Source of the DNA: Vibrio kanaloae
GTDB taxonomy: Bacteria; Pseudomonadota; Gammaproteobacteria; Enterobacterales; Vibrionaceae
NCBI RefSeq assembly: GCF_024347535.1
Contig: NZ_AP025497.1
Coordinates: 2,170,001-2,234,000 of the forward strand
Length of the DNA: 64,000 bases
Direction of reading: 5' to 3'
Within the stretch, counting starts at the first letter, position 1. The number at the start of each line of letters is the position of its first letter. Below the pieces are notes generated by a model. It worked only from the letters and a program-made list of their open reading frames with translations. It searched no databases and was not told the DNA's origin. A program made the translations under genes and the position numbers. Positions 9,091 to 18,042 of the stretch are shown piece by piece.

Positions 9091-10668
9091 ATGAAGCACA
9101 TTATTAAACCAATCATTGCCGCAGTGGCGACCTCAACACTCTCATTCAACGTACTTTCAGCAGAAATCAAAAACGTCATTCTGATGATTGGTGATGGTAT
9201 GGGGCCTCAGCAAGTTGGCTTATTGGAAACCTACGCAAACCAGGCGCCAAATTCCATTTATAAAGGGAATAAAACCGCCCTTTACCAATTAGCGCAAGAA
9301 GGGGTCATTGGTTCATCCCTGACTCACCCAGAAGATGCGATTGTGGTGGATTCCGCTTGTTCTGCAACCATGCTTGCAACGGGTATCTATAGTGGTTCAG
9401 AAGTGATTGGCATTGACTCGCAAGGCAATCATGTCGAGACTGTACTTGAGAAAGCCAAAAAAGCAGGTAAAGCAACTGGCCTAGTGTCCGACACGCGTTT
9501 AACTCACGCGACACCCGCTTCTTTTGCGGCTCACCAACCTCACCGTTCACTCGAAAACCAAATTGCTAACGACATGCTAGAAACGGGCGTTGATGTAATG
9601 CTTTCAGGCGGGCTACGTCACTGGATTCCAAAATCGACCAATGACAAAGGCGAAACCTACAAGCAACTTGAGAAATTGACTCAGGGCGATGTTTACCTAA
9701 AATCAAAACGTAAAGACGACCGTAACCTTCTAACTGAAGCAGAAAAGGACGGCTACCAACTAGCGTTTAACCGTAGCATGTTAGAAGAAGCTAAAGGCGA
9801 TAAGCTACTTGGCCTGTTCGCCTACTCAGGCATGGATGACGGCATCGCTTACAGCAATAAGAAAAAGAGTGGCGAACGTACTCAGCCAAGCTTGAAAGAG
9901 ATGACACAAAAAGCACTCAACGTGTTATCCAAAGATGAAGACGGCTTTTTCCTAATGGTTGAAGGTGGTCAAATCGACTGGGCGGGCCATAGTAACGATG
10001 CCGGCACTATGCTGCATGAACTGCTCAAGTTTGATGAAGCGATCCAAACGGTGTATGAATGGGCAAAAGATCGTGAAGACACGATCGTGATTGTGACCGC
10101 AGACCACGAAACAGGCTCTTTCGGTTTCAGCTACTCTTCTGACAACCTACCAAAACCACAGAAACGTTCTGGCGAAGCTTTCTCTGATCGCGACTATGCA
10201 CCCAACTTTAACTTTGGTGCATTCGACATTCTAGATGGTTTATATAATCAGAAACAAAGCTACTATGGCATGATCAGCGAATATCAGAAGCTGGATAAAG
10301 CGCAACAAACACCTGAAAAGCTGGCTGAGATCGTCAACAAAAACAGTGAGTTCCCTATCACAGCGGAACAAGCGAAAAACATATTAGCCAGTAAGCCGAA
10401 CCCATACCGATTGGCTCAGCACAAATACTTGTCGGCAGAGGAAGTGCCTGCTATCAACGATTTCGATGCTTTCTTCCCATATAACGACCGTGGCAACCTA
10501 CTTGCTCGTGAACAAGCAACCGGTCAAAATATCGTTTGGGGTACAGGCACACACACTCACACACCAGTGAACGTTTTTGCTTGGGGCCCAGCAGAGAAAA
10601 TACTGCCAGTTTCGAAAATCATGCACCACTCAGAACTGGGTGAGTACATTAAACAACAAGTAAACTAG
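9091..10668 (+). CDS. Secreted alkaline phosphatase, cold-active Vibrio (VAP) type
   Basis: This 525-residue periplasmic or secreted enzyme hydrolyses phosphomonoesters. A signal peptide ends near residue 23 (FNVLSA). Metal and active-site motifs are MIGDGMGPQQ, VDSACSAT with the phosphorylated serine (Ser88 of the precursor, Ser65 of the mature form), DWAGHSND, TADHETG and GTHTHTPV. From memory the sequence is almost that of the cold-adapted Vibrio alkaline phosphatase of known structure, including its large insert loops. A GGGA ribosome site precedes ATG. The upstream -10 region lacks a good -35, consistent with activator control, but I cannot define a Pho box. Confidence 0.96.
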   Translation: MKHIIKPIIAAVATSTLSFNVLSAEIKNVILMIGDGMGPQQVGLLETYANQAPNSIYKGNKTALYQLAQEGVIGSSLTHPEDAIVVDSACSATMLATGIYSGSEVIGIDSQGNHVETVLEKAKKAGKATGLVSDTRLTHATPASFAAHQPHRSLENQIANDMLETGVDVMLSGGLRHWIPKSTNDKGETYKQLEKLTQGDVYLKSKRKDDRNLLTEAEKDGYQLAFNRSMLEEAKGDKLLGLFAYSGMDDGIAYSNKKKSGERTQPSLKEMTQKALNVLSKDEDGFFLMVEGGQIDWAGHSNDAGTMLHELLKFDEAIQTVYEWAKDREDTIVIVTADHETGSFGFSYSSDNLPKPQKRSGEAFSDRDYAPNFNFGAFDILDGLYNQKQSYYGMISEYQKLDKAQQTPEKLAEIVNKNSEFPITAEQAKNILASKPNPYRLAQHKYLSAEEVPAINDFDAFFPYNDRGNLLAREQATGQNIVWGTGTHTHTPVNVFAWGPAEKILPVSKIMHHSELGEYIKQQVN

Positions 10669-10693
10669 CCTGAACTTTTTACTCGTTTGAGCA

Positions 10694-10717
10694 AGCGCCC
10701 TTCGGGGCGTTTTTTTG
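10694..10717 (+). terminator. Alkaline phosphatase terminator
   Basis: GCGCCC and GGGCGT pair across a stable TTCG tetraloop followed by seven T residues. Confidence 0.88.
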
Positions 10718-10756
10718 ATTCTAATTGTTGGTTTTTTTTGGTACTACCGAATAACA

Positions 10757-10785
10757 AAACAGCCGCTCAAGAGCGGCTGTTTTTA
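10757..10785. terminator. Terminator downstream of ycgN
   Basis: ACAGCCGCTC / GAGCGGCTGT is a perfect stem with flanking A- and T-runs, functional for minus-strand ycgN and possibly both directions. Confidence 0.85.
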
Positions 10786-10791
10786 GAATAA

Positions 10792-11229
10792 CTAGCGATT
10801 CGGGTGGTTCAAAATGTGGTCTTCCCAATCAACCACATCAATTTCGTATACCACTTGATTACGAACGCTTTCACCTGCTGCATGCATCTCTGATTTAGAA
10901 CCCGTGATCAATGGGTGCCATTTAGGAATCGGCTTAGATTCTGATAGAAGACGGTAAGCACAGGTGTCTGGTAGCCAATGAAATTCATCGATCTTGTCAC
11001 GAGTCAGCTTCAAACACTCTTCACCTGACGTGAAGCGGTTCGGGTAATCTTTACACGAACATGTTTTATCGTTTAACCAACTACACGCCACGTTGGTGTA
11101 GTACACTTCATCACTATCTTCATCCATTAGTTTATGTAGGCAACACTTACCACAACCGTCACACAGTGATTCCCACTCATTCTCTGTCATCTGCTCTAGT
11201 GTTTTTTCTTGCCAAAATGGGGTCGTCAT
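10792..11229 (-). CDS. ycgN: YcgN family cysteine-cluster protein (UPF0260)
   Basis: This 145-residue cytosolic protein belongs to UPF0260. The conserved cysteines appear as [11 protein letters not shown] (around residues 24-31), [20 protein letters not shown] and a late CAYRLL. The pattern suggests a metal centre, but the function is not established. In E. coli ycgN lies near ycgL and minC, whose homologues are also in this window though 35 kb away. Confidence 0.9.
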   Translation of the reverse strand: MTTPFWQEKTLEQMTENEWESLCDGCGKCCLHKLMDEDSDEVYYTNVACSWLNDKTCSCKDYPNRFTSGEECLKLTRDKIDEFHWLPDTCAYRLLSESKPIPKWHPLITGSKSEMHAAGESVRNQVVYEIDVVDWEDHILNHPNR

Positions 11230-11388
11230 AGGATTACTTCATACTTGTTTACTGGGGTGCGTGTTATACCGCTAGCCCATAATAAATTCAAGGATAATAA
11301 TTGTTCATTCTTTGATTCAATCAACAGCTGTCACTCTCATCATTTTTTGCTACTATCGCGCACCCTGTTATTTAGTGAGTTCAATTTG

Positions 11389-11637
11389 ATGGAATGTCGT
11401 TTAGGTTGTGGAGCTTGTTGTATCGCTCCGAGTATTACATCTGCTATTCCTGGAATGCCTAATGGCAAACCTGCTGGCGTACGCTGCATCCAATTAAATG
11501 AACAAGACCTATGTAAGTTATTCGGGCAACCTTCACGTCCTAAAGTCTGCCATCAGTTCAAAGCCTGCCCTAGTGTTTGTGGAAAGACGGACCAAGAAGC
11601 ACTCGATAACCTTATCGAGTTAGAAGCGATAACCTAA
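11389..11637 (+). CDS. YkgJ family small cysteine-cluster protein
   Basis: The 82-residue product begins MECRLGCGACC and contains further cysteines in VRCIQLN, DLCKLFG, KVCHQF and KACPSVC, the pattern of the YkgJ zinc- or iron-binding family. ATG 11389 is chosen because homology starts there; the open frame extends 60 codons upstream with no similarity. It is divergent from ycgN, another cysteine-cluster protein, which may be more than chance. Function unknown. Confidence 0.85.
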   Translation: MECRLGCGACCIAPSITSAIPGMPNGKPAGVRCIQLNEQDLCKLFGQPSRPKVCHQFKACPSVCGKTDQEALDNLIELEAIT

Positions 11638-11819
11638 GCATATTTGCTCTTATATCCGCAAGATTTCACAAATTTGCGAAATCTCAACTGTCTTGTTGAG
11701 ACTATTCCAGATTAATAAGAATTGTTATGAATAGGTATACGTTAGAAATGGTCGGAACATTTGGGGTGGTGTTAGGTAATAGCGCCGTTTAATCGTCGCT
11801 TCTATCTATGCAGGTAAAA

Positions 11820-11859
11820 GAAAAAGCCGCTTAGTGATAATTCACCAAGCGGCTTTTTT
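11820..11859 (-). terminator. recR terminator
   Basis: A long stem, AAAAAGCCGCTT / AAGCGGCTTTTTT with further pairing toward the loop, ends the minus-strand dnaX-ebfC-recR cluster. Confidence 0.88.
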
Positions 11860-12457
11860 AGATCTTATGACGACCTAGTAAGGAGTGAGAAAGCGTGGTG
11901 CCATCCACCAGCTCTAGCTCACCACCAACGGGAACACCATGAGCAATACGGCTTGCGTTCACTTCATGGGCACTACACAGCTCTGCGATGTAATGTGCTG
12001 TTGCTTCCCCTTCAACTGTCGGGTTCGTCGCTAGGATTACTTCAGAGATATCACCACGGCGTAAACGGTAGTCCAAAACATCGAGACCGATATCACTTGG
12101 ACCAATACCATCTAGTGGTGAAAGATGCCCCATCAACACAAAGTAACGACCTGAATATTGGCCAGTTGCTTCAATTGCTGCAATATCTGCAGGGCTTTCT
12201 ACTACACATATCTGACCGTTATCCTGACGTTTAGGATTAGTACAAATATGGCAAGTATCTTCTTCGGTAAAAGTACGGCACTCATTACAGTGACCAATTT
12301 CAGTCATTGCTTGGCTAAGAGCTTCAGCCAACTGTAGGCCGCCTTTTCTATCGCGCTGTAACAAATGAAAGGCCATACGCTGCGCCGACTTGGGACCAAC
12401 CCCAGGCAGACAACGTAAGGCCTCCATCAGATGCTCCAGCATGTGACTGGTACGCAT
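11858..12457 (-). CDS. recR: Recombination mediator RecR
   Basis: This 199-residue protein works with RecF and RecO to load RecA onto gapped single-stranded DNA. The helix-hairpin-helix region [15 protein letters not shown] is followed by the C4 zinc finger (Cys57, Cys60, Cys69, Cys72) and a Toprim domain ([14 protein letters not shown] onward). Length and order match the family. It is the last gene of the conserved dnaX-ebfC-recR cluster. Confidence 0.97.
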   Translation of the reverse strand: MRTSHMLEHLMEALRCLPGVGPKSAQRMAFHLLQRDRKGGLQLAEALSQAMTEIGHCNECRTFTEEDTCHICTNPKRQDNGQICVVESPADIAAIEATGQYSGRYFVLMGHLSPLDGIGPSDIGLDVLDYRLRRGDISEVILATNPTVEGEATAHYIAELCSAHEVNASRIAHGVPVGGELELVDGTTLSHSLLGRHKI

Positions 12458-12535
12458 ATTTAACCGTTCTGATTTTCAGGTAACCGTTCGTTCACAACAA
12501 ACCATTACTTGAATGAATCTTTAAGAATAAGTTAC

Positions 12536-12865
12536 TTAGAAAGGCATCTTCATACCTGGTGGAAGTTGCATTCCACCAGTTACGCCAGCCATTTTCTCTT
12601 TTTGAGTTTCTTCAACACGACGAGCCGCATCGTTGAAAGCAGCAGCGATAAGATCTTCAAGCATCTCTTTATCGTCTTCCATTAAACTTTCATCGATATC
12701 AACACGGCGAACGCTGTGACTACCAGTGATCGTTACCTTTACAAGGCCAGCACCTGACTCACCTGTAACTTCCATATTTGCGATTTCTTCTTGAAGCTTT
12801 TGCATGCGCTCTTGCATTTGCTGGGCTTGCTTCATCATGTTGCCCATACCGCCTTTACCAAACAT
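12536..12865 (-). CDS. ybaB: YbaB/EbfC family nucleoid-associated protein
   Basis: This 109-residue DNA-binding protein forms tweezer-like dimers. The N-terminus is Gly/Met-rich ([18 protein letters not shown]), the core is a helical stretch then a beta meander ([23 protein letters not shown]), and the C-terminus ends with a conserved Gly/Met/Pro-rich tail. It sits between dnaX and recR as in most proteobacteria. Confidence 0.96.
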   Translation of the reverse strand: MFGKGGMGNMMKQAQQMQERMQKLQEEIANMEVTGESGAGLVKVTITGSHSVRRVDIDESLMEDDKEMLEDLIAAAFNDAARRVEETQKEKMAGVTGGMQLPPGMKMPF

Positions 12866-13017
12866 GTTAATACTCTCTGGTCTAATTGGTTTATTAAAAT
12901 TAATTAAGCTATACGTGCCTAAATGGGGGTTAAAACAATGCGATTCAACCCCTCGATGTTCAGTTCTCAGATTTGATTATCTGCGATGATATGCCGGTCA
13001 CTAAATGAGACAGTGTT

Positions 13018-15201
13018 CTAGATAGGACGAACGCTGTCTCTGTCGAGCTCCGCAGCAAAACGCTTTTCGATAAACTGTACGTTGGCATCGTTTTCCAAAC
13101 TGGTAAACGCGTCTTTCAACTTGCCTTGATACAATCTTTCTCGTAGTTCTAGAGGCGTTTCTCCACCCTCACCGATTTCAACGCTCAAATGACACTCTTC
13201 TCCGAGTACGGCATTGAGAGACTGTAATAGTTCGCTCTGCGCACGGTCCGTATTCAAGTGAGCCTGACTCGCTCTTAACGTTAGAGTAATTGATGTTCCA
13301 TTTTTAGAAAACACTGAGTTTAATGCTAACTGTTCAACAAGCTTGGCTGTCTCTAGCTTTTGAATCGTGGCGGACCATTGATCTTGAGAAATAGACTCTT
13401 GAAGCAATTTTTCGACCATTTCTGGTGTCTTAACATGCTCCAACGCGCGCTTGATCTGAGTGGGTGTAAGCTCTTTGTTCACCTCTTTCACTACAGGTTT
13501 AGACGGTTTCCAGCGATAAGGTTCATTATCATTGGTCACCTTTTCTGTCGAAGAGATAGATAAAGAAGCTGGCGACACCCGCTCAGAGCCACCGTGTTGC
13601 TGAGCAACTCGGTCAAGAACTGAAGTTTTAGCTGGTGTCGCTTTAGCCTTTTTTGGCGCTGAACCTTTGCTATCTGTTGGTACTGCGCTGCCTCTGCGTT
13701 GAGAACGCAGTTGGTGGCGTAAACCACTTACAGGCGAAGCAGGACGTTCTGATTGTCCTTGCGGAGCAGAAGAAACAGGTGAAGCAGCGTTGTGTGGCTG
13801 AGCTGGGCTCTGATTCTGATAATTCGCTTGCTGTTGAGGCTGCTCTGCACCATAGCTAGGGCGTTCGTCATAAGTCGGTGGTGCATCATACTGACTGTGC
13901 GAGTAATCCTGCTCAGGATAACCTTGGCTGCCTGAATGGCCAGCGTAACCTTGCGAATCTGAATACTGTGCTGGATTCTGCTGCTGAGCCTGTTGTACAG
14001 GTGGCGACTGCATAGCTTGCTGTTGAGGCGCCTGTTGTTGCATCTGAGACTGTCTCGGAGCTGCCATTGACGCAGTGCTCGTCGACTGAGTCGATATTGC
14101 CGTTGCCATTGCTTGTTCTGCAGGTCTAAACGCCAACATACGTAAAGCCACCATCTCAATACCAACACGCGCAGTGGGTGATAACGGTAGGTCTTGACGT
14201 CCTTTCAACACAATCTGATAGTACAGTTGGATATCTTGTGGGCTTAATGCGTTGCTAAGCAGTTCTATCCGTTCAGCATCAGGCTGTGCTTTATCTAAGG
14301 TTGATGGTAATGCTTGAAACATTGCAAGGCGATGTAACTGGGTCGCAAGTTGACTCAATAAACCATCCCATTCCACACCATTCTCGGCAAGACCTTCGAT
14401 GCAAGCCATTGCTACTTGCGGCTGCTTACTGCTGATCGCTTCTAGCAAGTGAATGGCTTGGTCGGTGTCTAGCGTACCGAGCATATGAGCCACAGTGTCT
14501 GTCACAACATTGCCGTTGCCTAATGCGATAGCTTGATCCGTTAAACTCAGAGCATCACGCATACTGCCGTCAGCCGCATGAGCAATCATCCCAAGCGCAC
14601 GAGACTCAGACGCAACACTTTCTTGTTCAAGAATATGATCGAGCTGCTCGTGAATATTATCAACACTGATCGGCTTAAGGTGGAACTGCAGACAACGCGA
14701 TAGAATCGTCACTGGAAGCTTCTGTGGATCGGTCGTTGCGAGCAAAAATTTCACATACTCAGGCGGCTCTTCTAAGGTCTTTAGAAGCGCGTTAAAACTG
14801 TGCCTAGAAAGCATGTGTACTTCATCGATAAGGTAAACCTTGAAGCGACCACGTGCTGGCTTGTACTGAACATTGTCCAGAAGCTCGCGGGTATCTTCTA
14901 CCTTAGTTCGAGAGGCAGCATCGATTTCAAGAAGATCAACAAAACGACCTTCATCAATCTCTTTACAGGTTGCACATTCACCACAAGGGGTTGAGGTAAT
15001 GCCTGTTTCACAGTTGAGACCCTTAGCAAATAAACGGCCGATGGTCGTTTTACCGACACCTCGTGTGCCGCTGAACAGGTATGCGTGATGCAACCTATTT
15101 TGGCTAAGGGCATTCTCTAATGCTGTTAAAACATGGGCTTGACCAACCACTTCTTTGAATTTGGTTGGTCGCCATTTTCGCGCTAACGCAAGATAGCTCA
15201 T
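13018..15201 (-). CDS. dnaX: DNA polymerase III subunits tau and gamma
   Basis: The 727-residue full product is tau, the clamp-loader and replisome organiser. Walker A GTRGVGKTT is at 45-53, zinc cysteines are Cys64, Cys73, Cys76 and Cys79, Walker B is LIDEVHML, and sensor 1 and the SRC finger follow (TTDPQKLPVTILSRC). Residues about 370-510 form a Gln/Pro/Ser-rich linker, and the remainder is the tau-specific DnaB/polymerase-binding part. A slippery A-AAA-AAG at codons 516-518 predicts a shorter gamma of 519 residues. The ATG follows closely after apt (18-base gap), suggesting joint transcription. Confidence 0.97.
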   Translation of the reverse strand: MSYLALARKWRPTKFKEVVGQAHVLTALENALSQNRLHHAYLFSGTRGVGKTTIGRLFAKGLNCETGITSTPCGECATCKEIDEGRFVDLLEIDAASRTKVEDTRELLDNVQYKPARGRFKVYLIDEVHMLSRHSFNALLKTLEEPPEYVKFLLATTDPQKLPVTILSRCLQFHLKPISVDNIHEQLDHILEQESVASESRALGMIAHAADGSMRDALSLTDQAIALGNGNVVTDTVAHMLGTLDTDQAIHLLEAISSKQPQVAMACIEGLAENGVEWDGLLSQLATQLHRLAMFQALPSTLDKAQPDAERIELLSNALSPQDIQLYYQIVLKGRQDLPLSPTARVGIEMVALRMLAFRPAEQAMATAISTQSTSTASMAAPRQSQMQQQAPQQQAMQSPPVQQAQQQNPAQYSDSQGYAGHSGSQGYPEQDYSHSQYDAPPTYDERPSYGAEQPQQQANYQNQSPAQPHNAASPVSSAPQGQSERPASPVSGLRHQLRSQRRGSAVPTDSKGSAPKKAKATPAKTSVLDRVAQQHGGSERVSPASLSISSTEKVTNDNEPYRWKPSKPVVKEVNKELTPTQIKRALEHVKTPEMVEKLLQESISQDQWSATIQKLETAKLVEQLALNSVFSKNGTSITLTLRASQAHLNTDRAQSELLQSLNAVLGEECHLSVEIGEGGETPLELRERLYQGKLKDAFTSLENDANVQFIEKRFAAELDRDSVRPI
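13648..13654 (-). other. Programmed -1 frameshift heptamer in dnaX
   Basis: Read on the minus strand in frame, the codons are CCA-AAA-AAG. After slipping back one base the next codons are GGC-TAA, so a -1 shift adds one glycine and stops. An SD-like AAAGG lies about nine bases upstream, as in E. coli dnaX. GCGACACC (13634-13641) can pair with GGTGTCGC (13572-13579) downstream, with a nested GCTCAG/CTGAGC stem, as a possible stimulatory structure. Confidence 0.75.
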
Positions 15202-15219
15202 GAATAATTCCGAAAAGGA

Positions 15220-15765
15220 TTAGTGACCGTCGAATTCGCAGATGCTAAACACTTCTAGACCTAAGCCTTTTAAGCGCTTGTCACCACCGATTTCTGGAAG
15301 GTTAATAACAAATGCAGCGTGCTCTGCCACACCACCGAGCCTACGAATCAGCTTTGTTGTTGCTTCAATCGTACCGCCTGTTGCTAACAAATCATCAACC
15401 ATCAGCACTTTATCGCCTTCAACGATAGCGTCGGTATGGATTTCTAATGTATCTGTACCGTACTCAAGTTCATAAGATTGAGCCACAGTTTCACGAGGCA
15501 GCTTGCCAGGTTTACGAACAGGAATGAAGCCAACACCTAGCTCAAGAGCCAAAGGCGCACCAAATAAGAAACCACGAGCTTCCGTACCAACGATCTTAGT
15601 AAAGCCCATGTCCTTGAATGTTTCCGCTAGCAGGTCAATAGTCGCTTTGTAAGCCGCAGGGTCTTCCATCAAGCTTGTTACGTCACGGAACAAAATACCT
15701 GCTTTAGGGTAATCAGGGATGCTTTTGATGCTTGCTTTGATCAGGGAGATTTTTTCTGTGTTCAT
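15220..15765 (-). CDS. apt: Adenine phosphoribosyltransferase
   Basis: This 181-residue salvage enzyme converts adenine and PRPP to AMP. The PRPP-binding signature is [13 protein letters not shown], and the N-terminal hood region [23 protein letters not shown] is canonical. I start at ATG 15765 (MNTEKIS) because it matches the family; an in-frame ATG four codons upstream is possible and neither has a strong ribosome site. It lies 18 bases before dnaX, as in other gammaproteobacteria. Confidence 0.95.
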   Translation of the reverse strand: MNTEKISLIKASIKSIPDYPKAGILFRDVTSLMEDPAAYKATIDLLAETFKDMGFTKIVGTEARGFLFGAPLALELGVGFIPVRKPGKLPRETVAQSYELEYGTDTLEIHTDAIVEGDKVLMVDDLLATGGTIEATTKLIRRLGGVAEHAAFVINLPEIGGDKRLKGLGLEVFSICEFDGH

Positions 15766-15926
15766 AATCTTATGCACTTCATTAGGCCGCTTTCCAAACC
15801 CTCGTTAATGAATCAAACATCAACGCTTGGAATTAAGGAAAGGTACGATTGGTATTCATTGCAACGAGAGTCATAGCCCTGATTGCTGAAATAATAAACG
15901 CCCGCTTTACAAGCAGGCACATTGGC

Positions 15927-16325
15927 TTAATGGTAGTGATTTTCTTTGCTGTCAGCAACCAACTCATGGGTCGGAAGTCGCATAAACCATGTGAGAAGAA
16001 TAACAAGTACGCAAATAAGGAAAACCTTAACCCAAATGATCGGGGAAAAGCAGATGGATAACGCAAAACTCAACAAGATAAAGAACACACCGCGCGTTTT
16101 AACTTGTTTGGTTACGGCACCATGTTGATACCAATTGTTCAGTAAAGGACCCAGCGTTTTGTGTTCATGCATCCATTTATGAACTTTAGGATTGCTTCGC
16201 ATGAAGCATGCGCTAGCAAGAAGAAGAAAAGGCGTGGTTGGCAGAACAGGTAAAACTATCCCTAGCACTGCGAGAAATATACAAAGGCCACCAGCAATAT
16301 TGAGACTTAAAACTCGAACGCTAAT
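15927..16325 (-). CDS. ybaN: YbaN family (DUF454) inner membrane protein, probable ATT start
   Basis: The DUF454 core GIVLPVLPTTPFLLLASACF and two C-terminal hydrophobic segments (about 85-117) identify the family. The first usual start codon in frame is GTG at 16268, but this would cut off the first membrane segment. The frame continues 19 codons upstream (VRVLSLNIAGGLCIFLA) to an ATT at 16325, exactly where the E. coli homologue begins, with a perfect AAGGAGG five bases before it. An in-frame TAA lies five codons further upstream, and no ATG/GTG/TTG occurs between TAA and GTG. I therefore call a 132-residue protein starting at ATT. Function unknown. Confidence 0.8.
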   Translation of the reverse strand: MSVRVLSLNIAGGLCIFLAVLGIVLPVLPTTPFLLLASACFMRSNPKVHKWMHEHKTLGPLLNNWYQHGAVTKQVKTRGVFFILLSFALSICFSPIIWVKVFLICVLVILLTWFMRLPTHELVADSKENHYH

Positions 16326-16330
16326 TGTGG

Positions 16331-16337
16331 CCTCCTT
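16331..16337 (-). promoter_or_regulatory. Ribosome binding site that decides the ATT start of ybaN
   Basis: AAGGAGG on the minus strand, five bases before ATT 16325-16323, is a full anti-16S match. No other start codon is within normal spacing. Confidence 0.75.
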
Positions 16338-16417
16338 AAATTAATTACGACCCGTTAACTATTAATCAGTCAACTATGAGTCAGTCAACTACGATTCAGC
16401 AAACGGAAATCGGTTAA

Positions 16418-16555
16418 CTAAAATGTTGCGTAACCATTGAATACACGGATCAACGTTAATGTTGCTGGTAACAATGGAATCGCTAAAAATGCGGCTAAAA
16501 ATCCTAAAAAATAGAATACATTAAACGGGTCTTGAAAGTCTTTGTTATCTGCCAT
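16418..16555 (-). CDS. 45-residue membrane microprotein, unknown function
   Basis: An ATG with AAGAAG five bases upstream opens a 45-codon frame. The product begins MADNKDFQDPFNVFYF, runs through one strongly hydrophobic helix (LGFLAAFLAIPLLPATL, about 17-33) and ends RVFNGYATF. The layout (short acidic/polar head, proline-containing membrane helix, basic residue after it) fits a single-pass inner membrane microprotein. It lies between the rssB terminator and ybaN, so it is likely transcribed on its own. I cannot name a family. Confidence 0.65.
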   Translation of the reverse strand: MADNKDFQDPFNVFYFLGFLAAFLAIPLLPATLTLIRVFNGYATF

Positions 16556-16640
16556 GATTGCTTCTTGTTTTTGTTAGTAAAGGTAAGTATGTGCTATCTG
16601 GTGAACCAAACCCGCTTTGCTAAATTGACATTTAACAAAA

Positions 16641-16675
16641 AAGGCATAGCCACACCATTTGCGCAACTATACCTT
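16641..16675 (-). terminator. rssB terminator
   Basis: On the minus strand AAGGTATAG pairs with CTATGCCTT and is followed by a T-run. Confidence 0.6.
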
Positions 16676-16710
16676 AATCAATTATTCACAAAAACCGAGG
16701 AAATATAGGG

Positions 16711-17814
16711 TTAATCGGTAGACCCTTGGTGTATGTCTAAACTAAAGCTCGCCGCTCCAAGCAAGCTCAATGAGAGTTGGCAGCCTTGTTCAATCGGCAA
16801 GTCTCTCGTAATAAAATTCTTCTTACAGTTTTCGCCTAAACGCTCACCAGCGGCAATGTTTTGATTCATCTCACCATTCGACCAGCGTCCATCTAGACCC
16901 GCAGGCAAAACAGAGATGGTACCCTCGGCAAGGTTGGCGACACCAAACAATGCATTAACGGGCGTGGCACATTTGGAGCACTCAATCCCCTTCTCTAAAA
17001 TCTCAGTAATATCTTTGAGATCAACATTAAAATCTTTTCTATTTCTTATGTAATCGTGAAATAGCGCTCGCACCAACAATGTAGACGCTGAGCTGGCATT
17101 ATCAGAAGAGGACGAATCGACGAGGTAAAAAGCAAACTGCCCATTCATCATCCATGCGTAGTCAAACACAAGCGGCATCATCTCTGTTGATTGCAATAAT
17201 CGATAACTACAACACCATGAGCCTTGTCTTGTATCTTTTTCAGGCAGCAGCGCATGCAGTAAGTCTTTTGCTGCACTTGGGTTTTCTTGTAAATAATTAA
17301 GGTGCCAATGCAGCTCTTGATCTTCGGGGATCTCTCCTCCGTCATCCACACAAAACCATTGGCTTGAAAAATCTCGTTGATCCGAAATGTTGTCGAATGA
17401 ATCTTTTAACGTATTCGCGATTGCACTGCCTAAGTGACCGTGATCCTCTAAAGGTTTGGCTAAGAAGTCTTTGATGCCAAATCGTAATGCTTTCGCCACA
17501 TCCGACATATCGTCTGTCCCTGAGACAACGATCATAGGCAATGATGGATACTCTAAACTGAGCTCTTCCACAAGCTCAATGCCGTCCAGGATCGGCATTG
17601 ACAAGTCACACACAATTAAATCTGGCGCCGAGTCTCTGAGCTTTTGCAGAGCGTCCAGTCCATTTTCAGCCTCAACCACTTTATAACCAATCGTGTCTAA
17701 GTACGCGCTGGTTATACGGCGAAAAATAGGATCATCATCAACCAACATCACGCATTTCGGGTTGATTACTTCCTGAGCCGAGGTCATTACTGGCTGACTG
17801 TGAGTTTTGTACAT
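16711..17814 (-). CDS. rssB: RssB-type response regulator
   Basis: In the 367-residue product the receiver domain occupies about 20-140, with acidic pocket Asp26/Asp27, phosphoacceptor Asp70 in IVCDLSMP, and the conserved Lys120 in FLAKP. The second half resembles the degenerate PP2C-like effector of E. coli RssB: it has NPSAAKDLLHALLP, CCSYRLL and TLLVRALFHDYIRNRK in matching order. RssB is the adaptor that delivers RpoS to ClpXP. That function here is inferred from similarity. It is divergent from a LysR gene. Confidence 0.8.
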   Translation of the reverse strand: MYKTHSQPVMTSAQEVINPKCVMLVDDDPIFRRITSAYLDTIGYKVVEAENGLDALQKLRDSAPDLIVCDLSMPILDGIELVEELSLEYPSLPMIVVSGTDDMSDVAKALRFGIKDFLAKPLEDHGHLGSAIANTLKDSFDNISDQRDFSSQWFCVDDGGEIPEDQELHWHLNYLQENPSAAKDLLHALLPEKDTRQGSWCCSYRLLQSTEMMPLVFDYAWMMNGQFAFYLVDSSSSDNASSASTLLVRALFHDYIRNRKDFNVDLKDITEILEKGIECSKCATPVNALFGVANLAEGTISVLPAGLDGRWSNGEMNQNIAAGERLGENCKKNFITRDLPIEQGCQLSLSLLGAASFSLDIHQGSTD

Positions 17815-17971
17815 AATCTATAACCTCACAAAACTAAGTCGAATTATTATTGTTATCTGTTCTAAGAACTAATATAAAACTTAGTAACAAAATGCTAAAT
17901 ACACAAATGTTCACTCTTTACTGGTAATCCGTGACGAGGGTTGGAATACTTGTAAATAATGCAACGAGTTG

Positions 17972-18003
17972 ACGTAACGCAAACATTGATCTCACTGTTA
18001 CGT
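17972..18003. promoter_or_regulatory. Inverted repeat upstream of the LysR gene
   Basis: ACGTAAC (17972-17978) and GTTACGT (17997-18003) form a perfect inverted repeat with an 18-base spacer, 40-70 bases before the LysR start and within the rssB-LysR divergent region. It could be an operator. Confidence 0.3.
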
Positions 18004-18042
18004 ATAAATTAGATGAGATTGTAAACAAATGTGTCTGGATTT

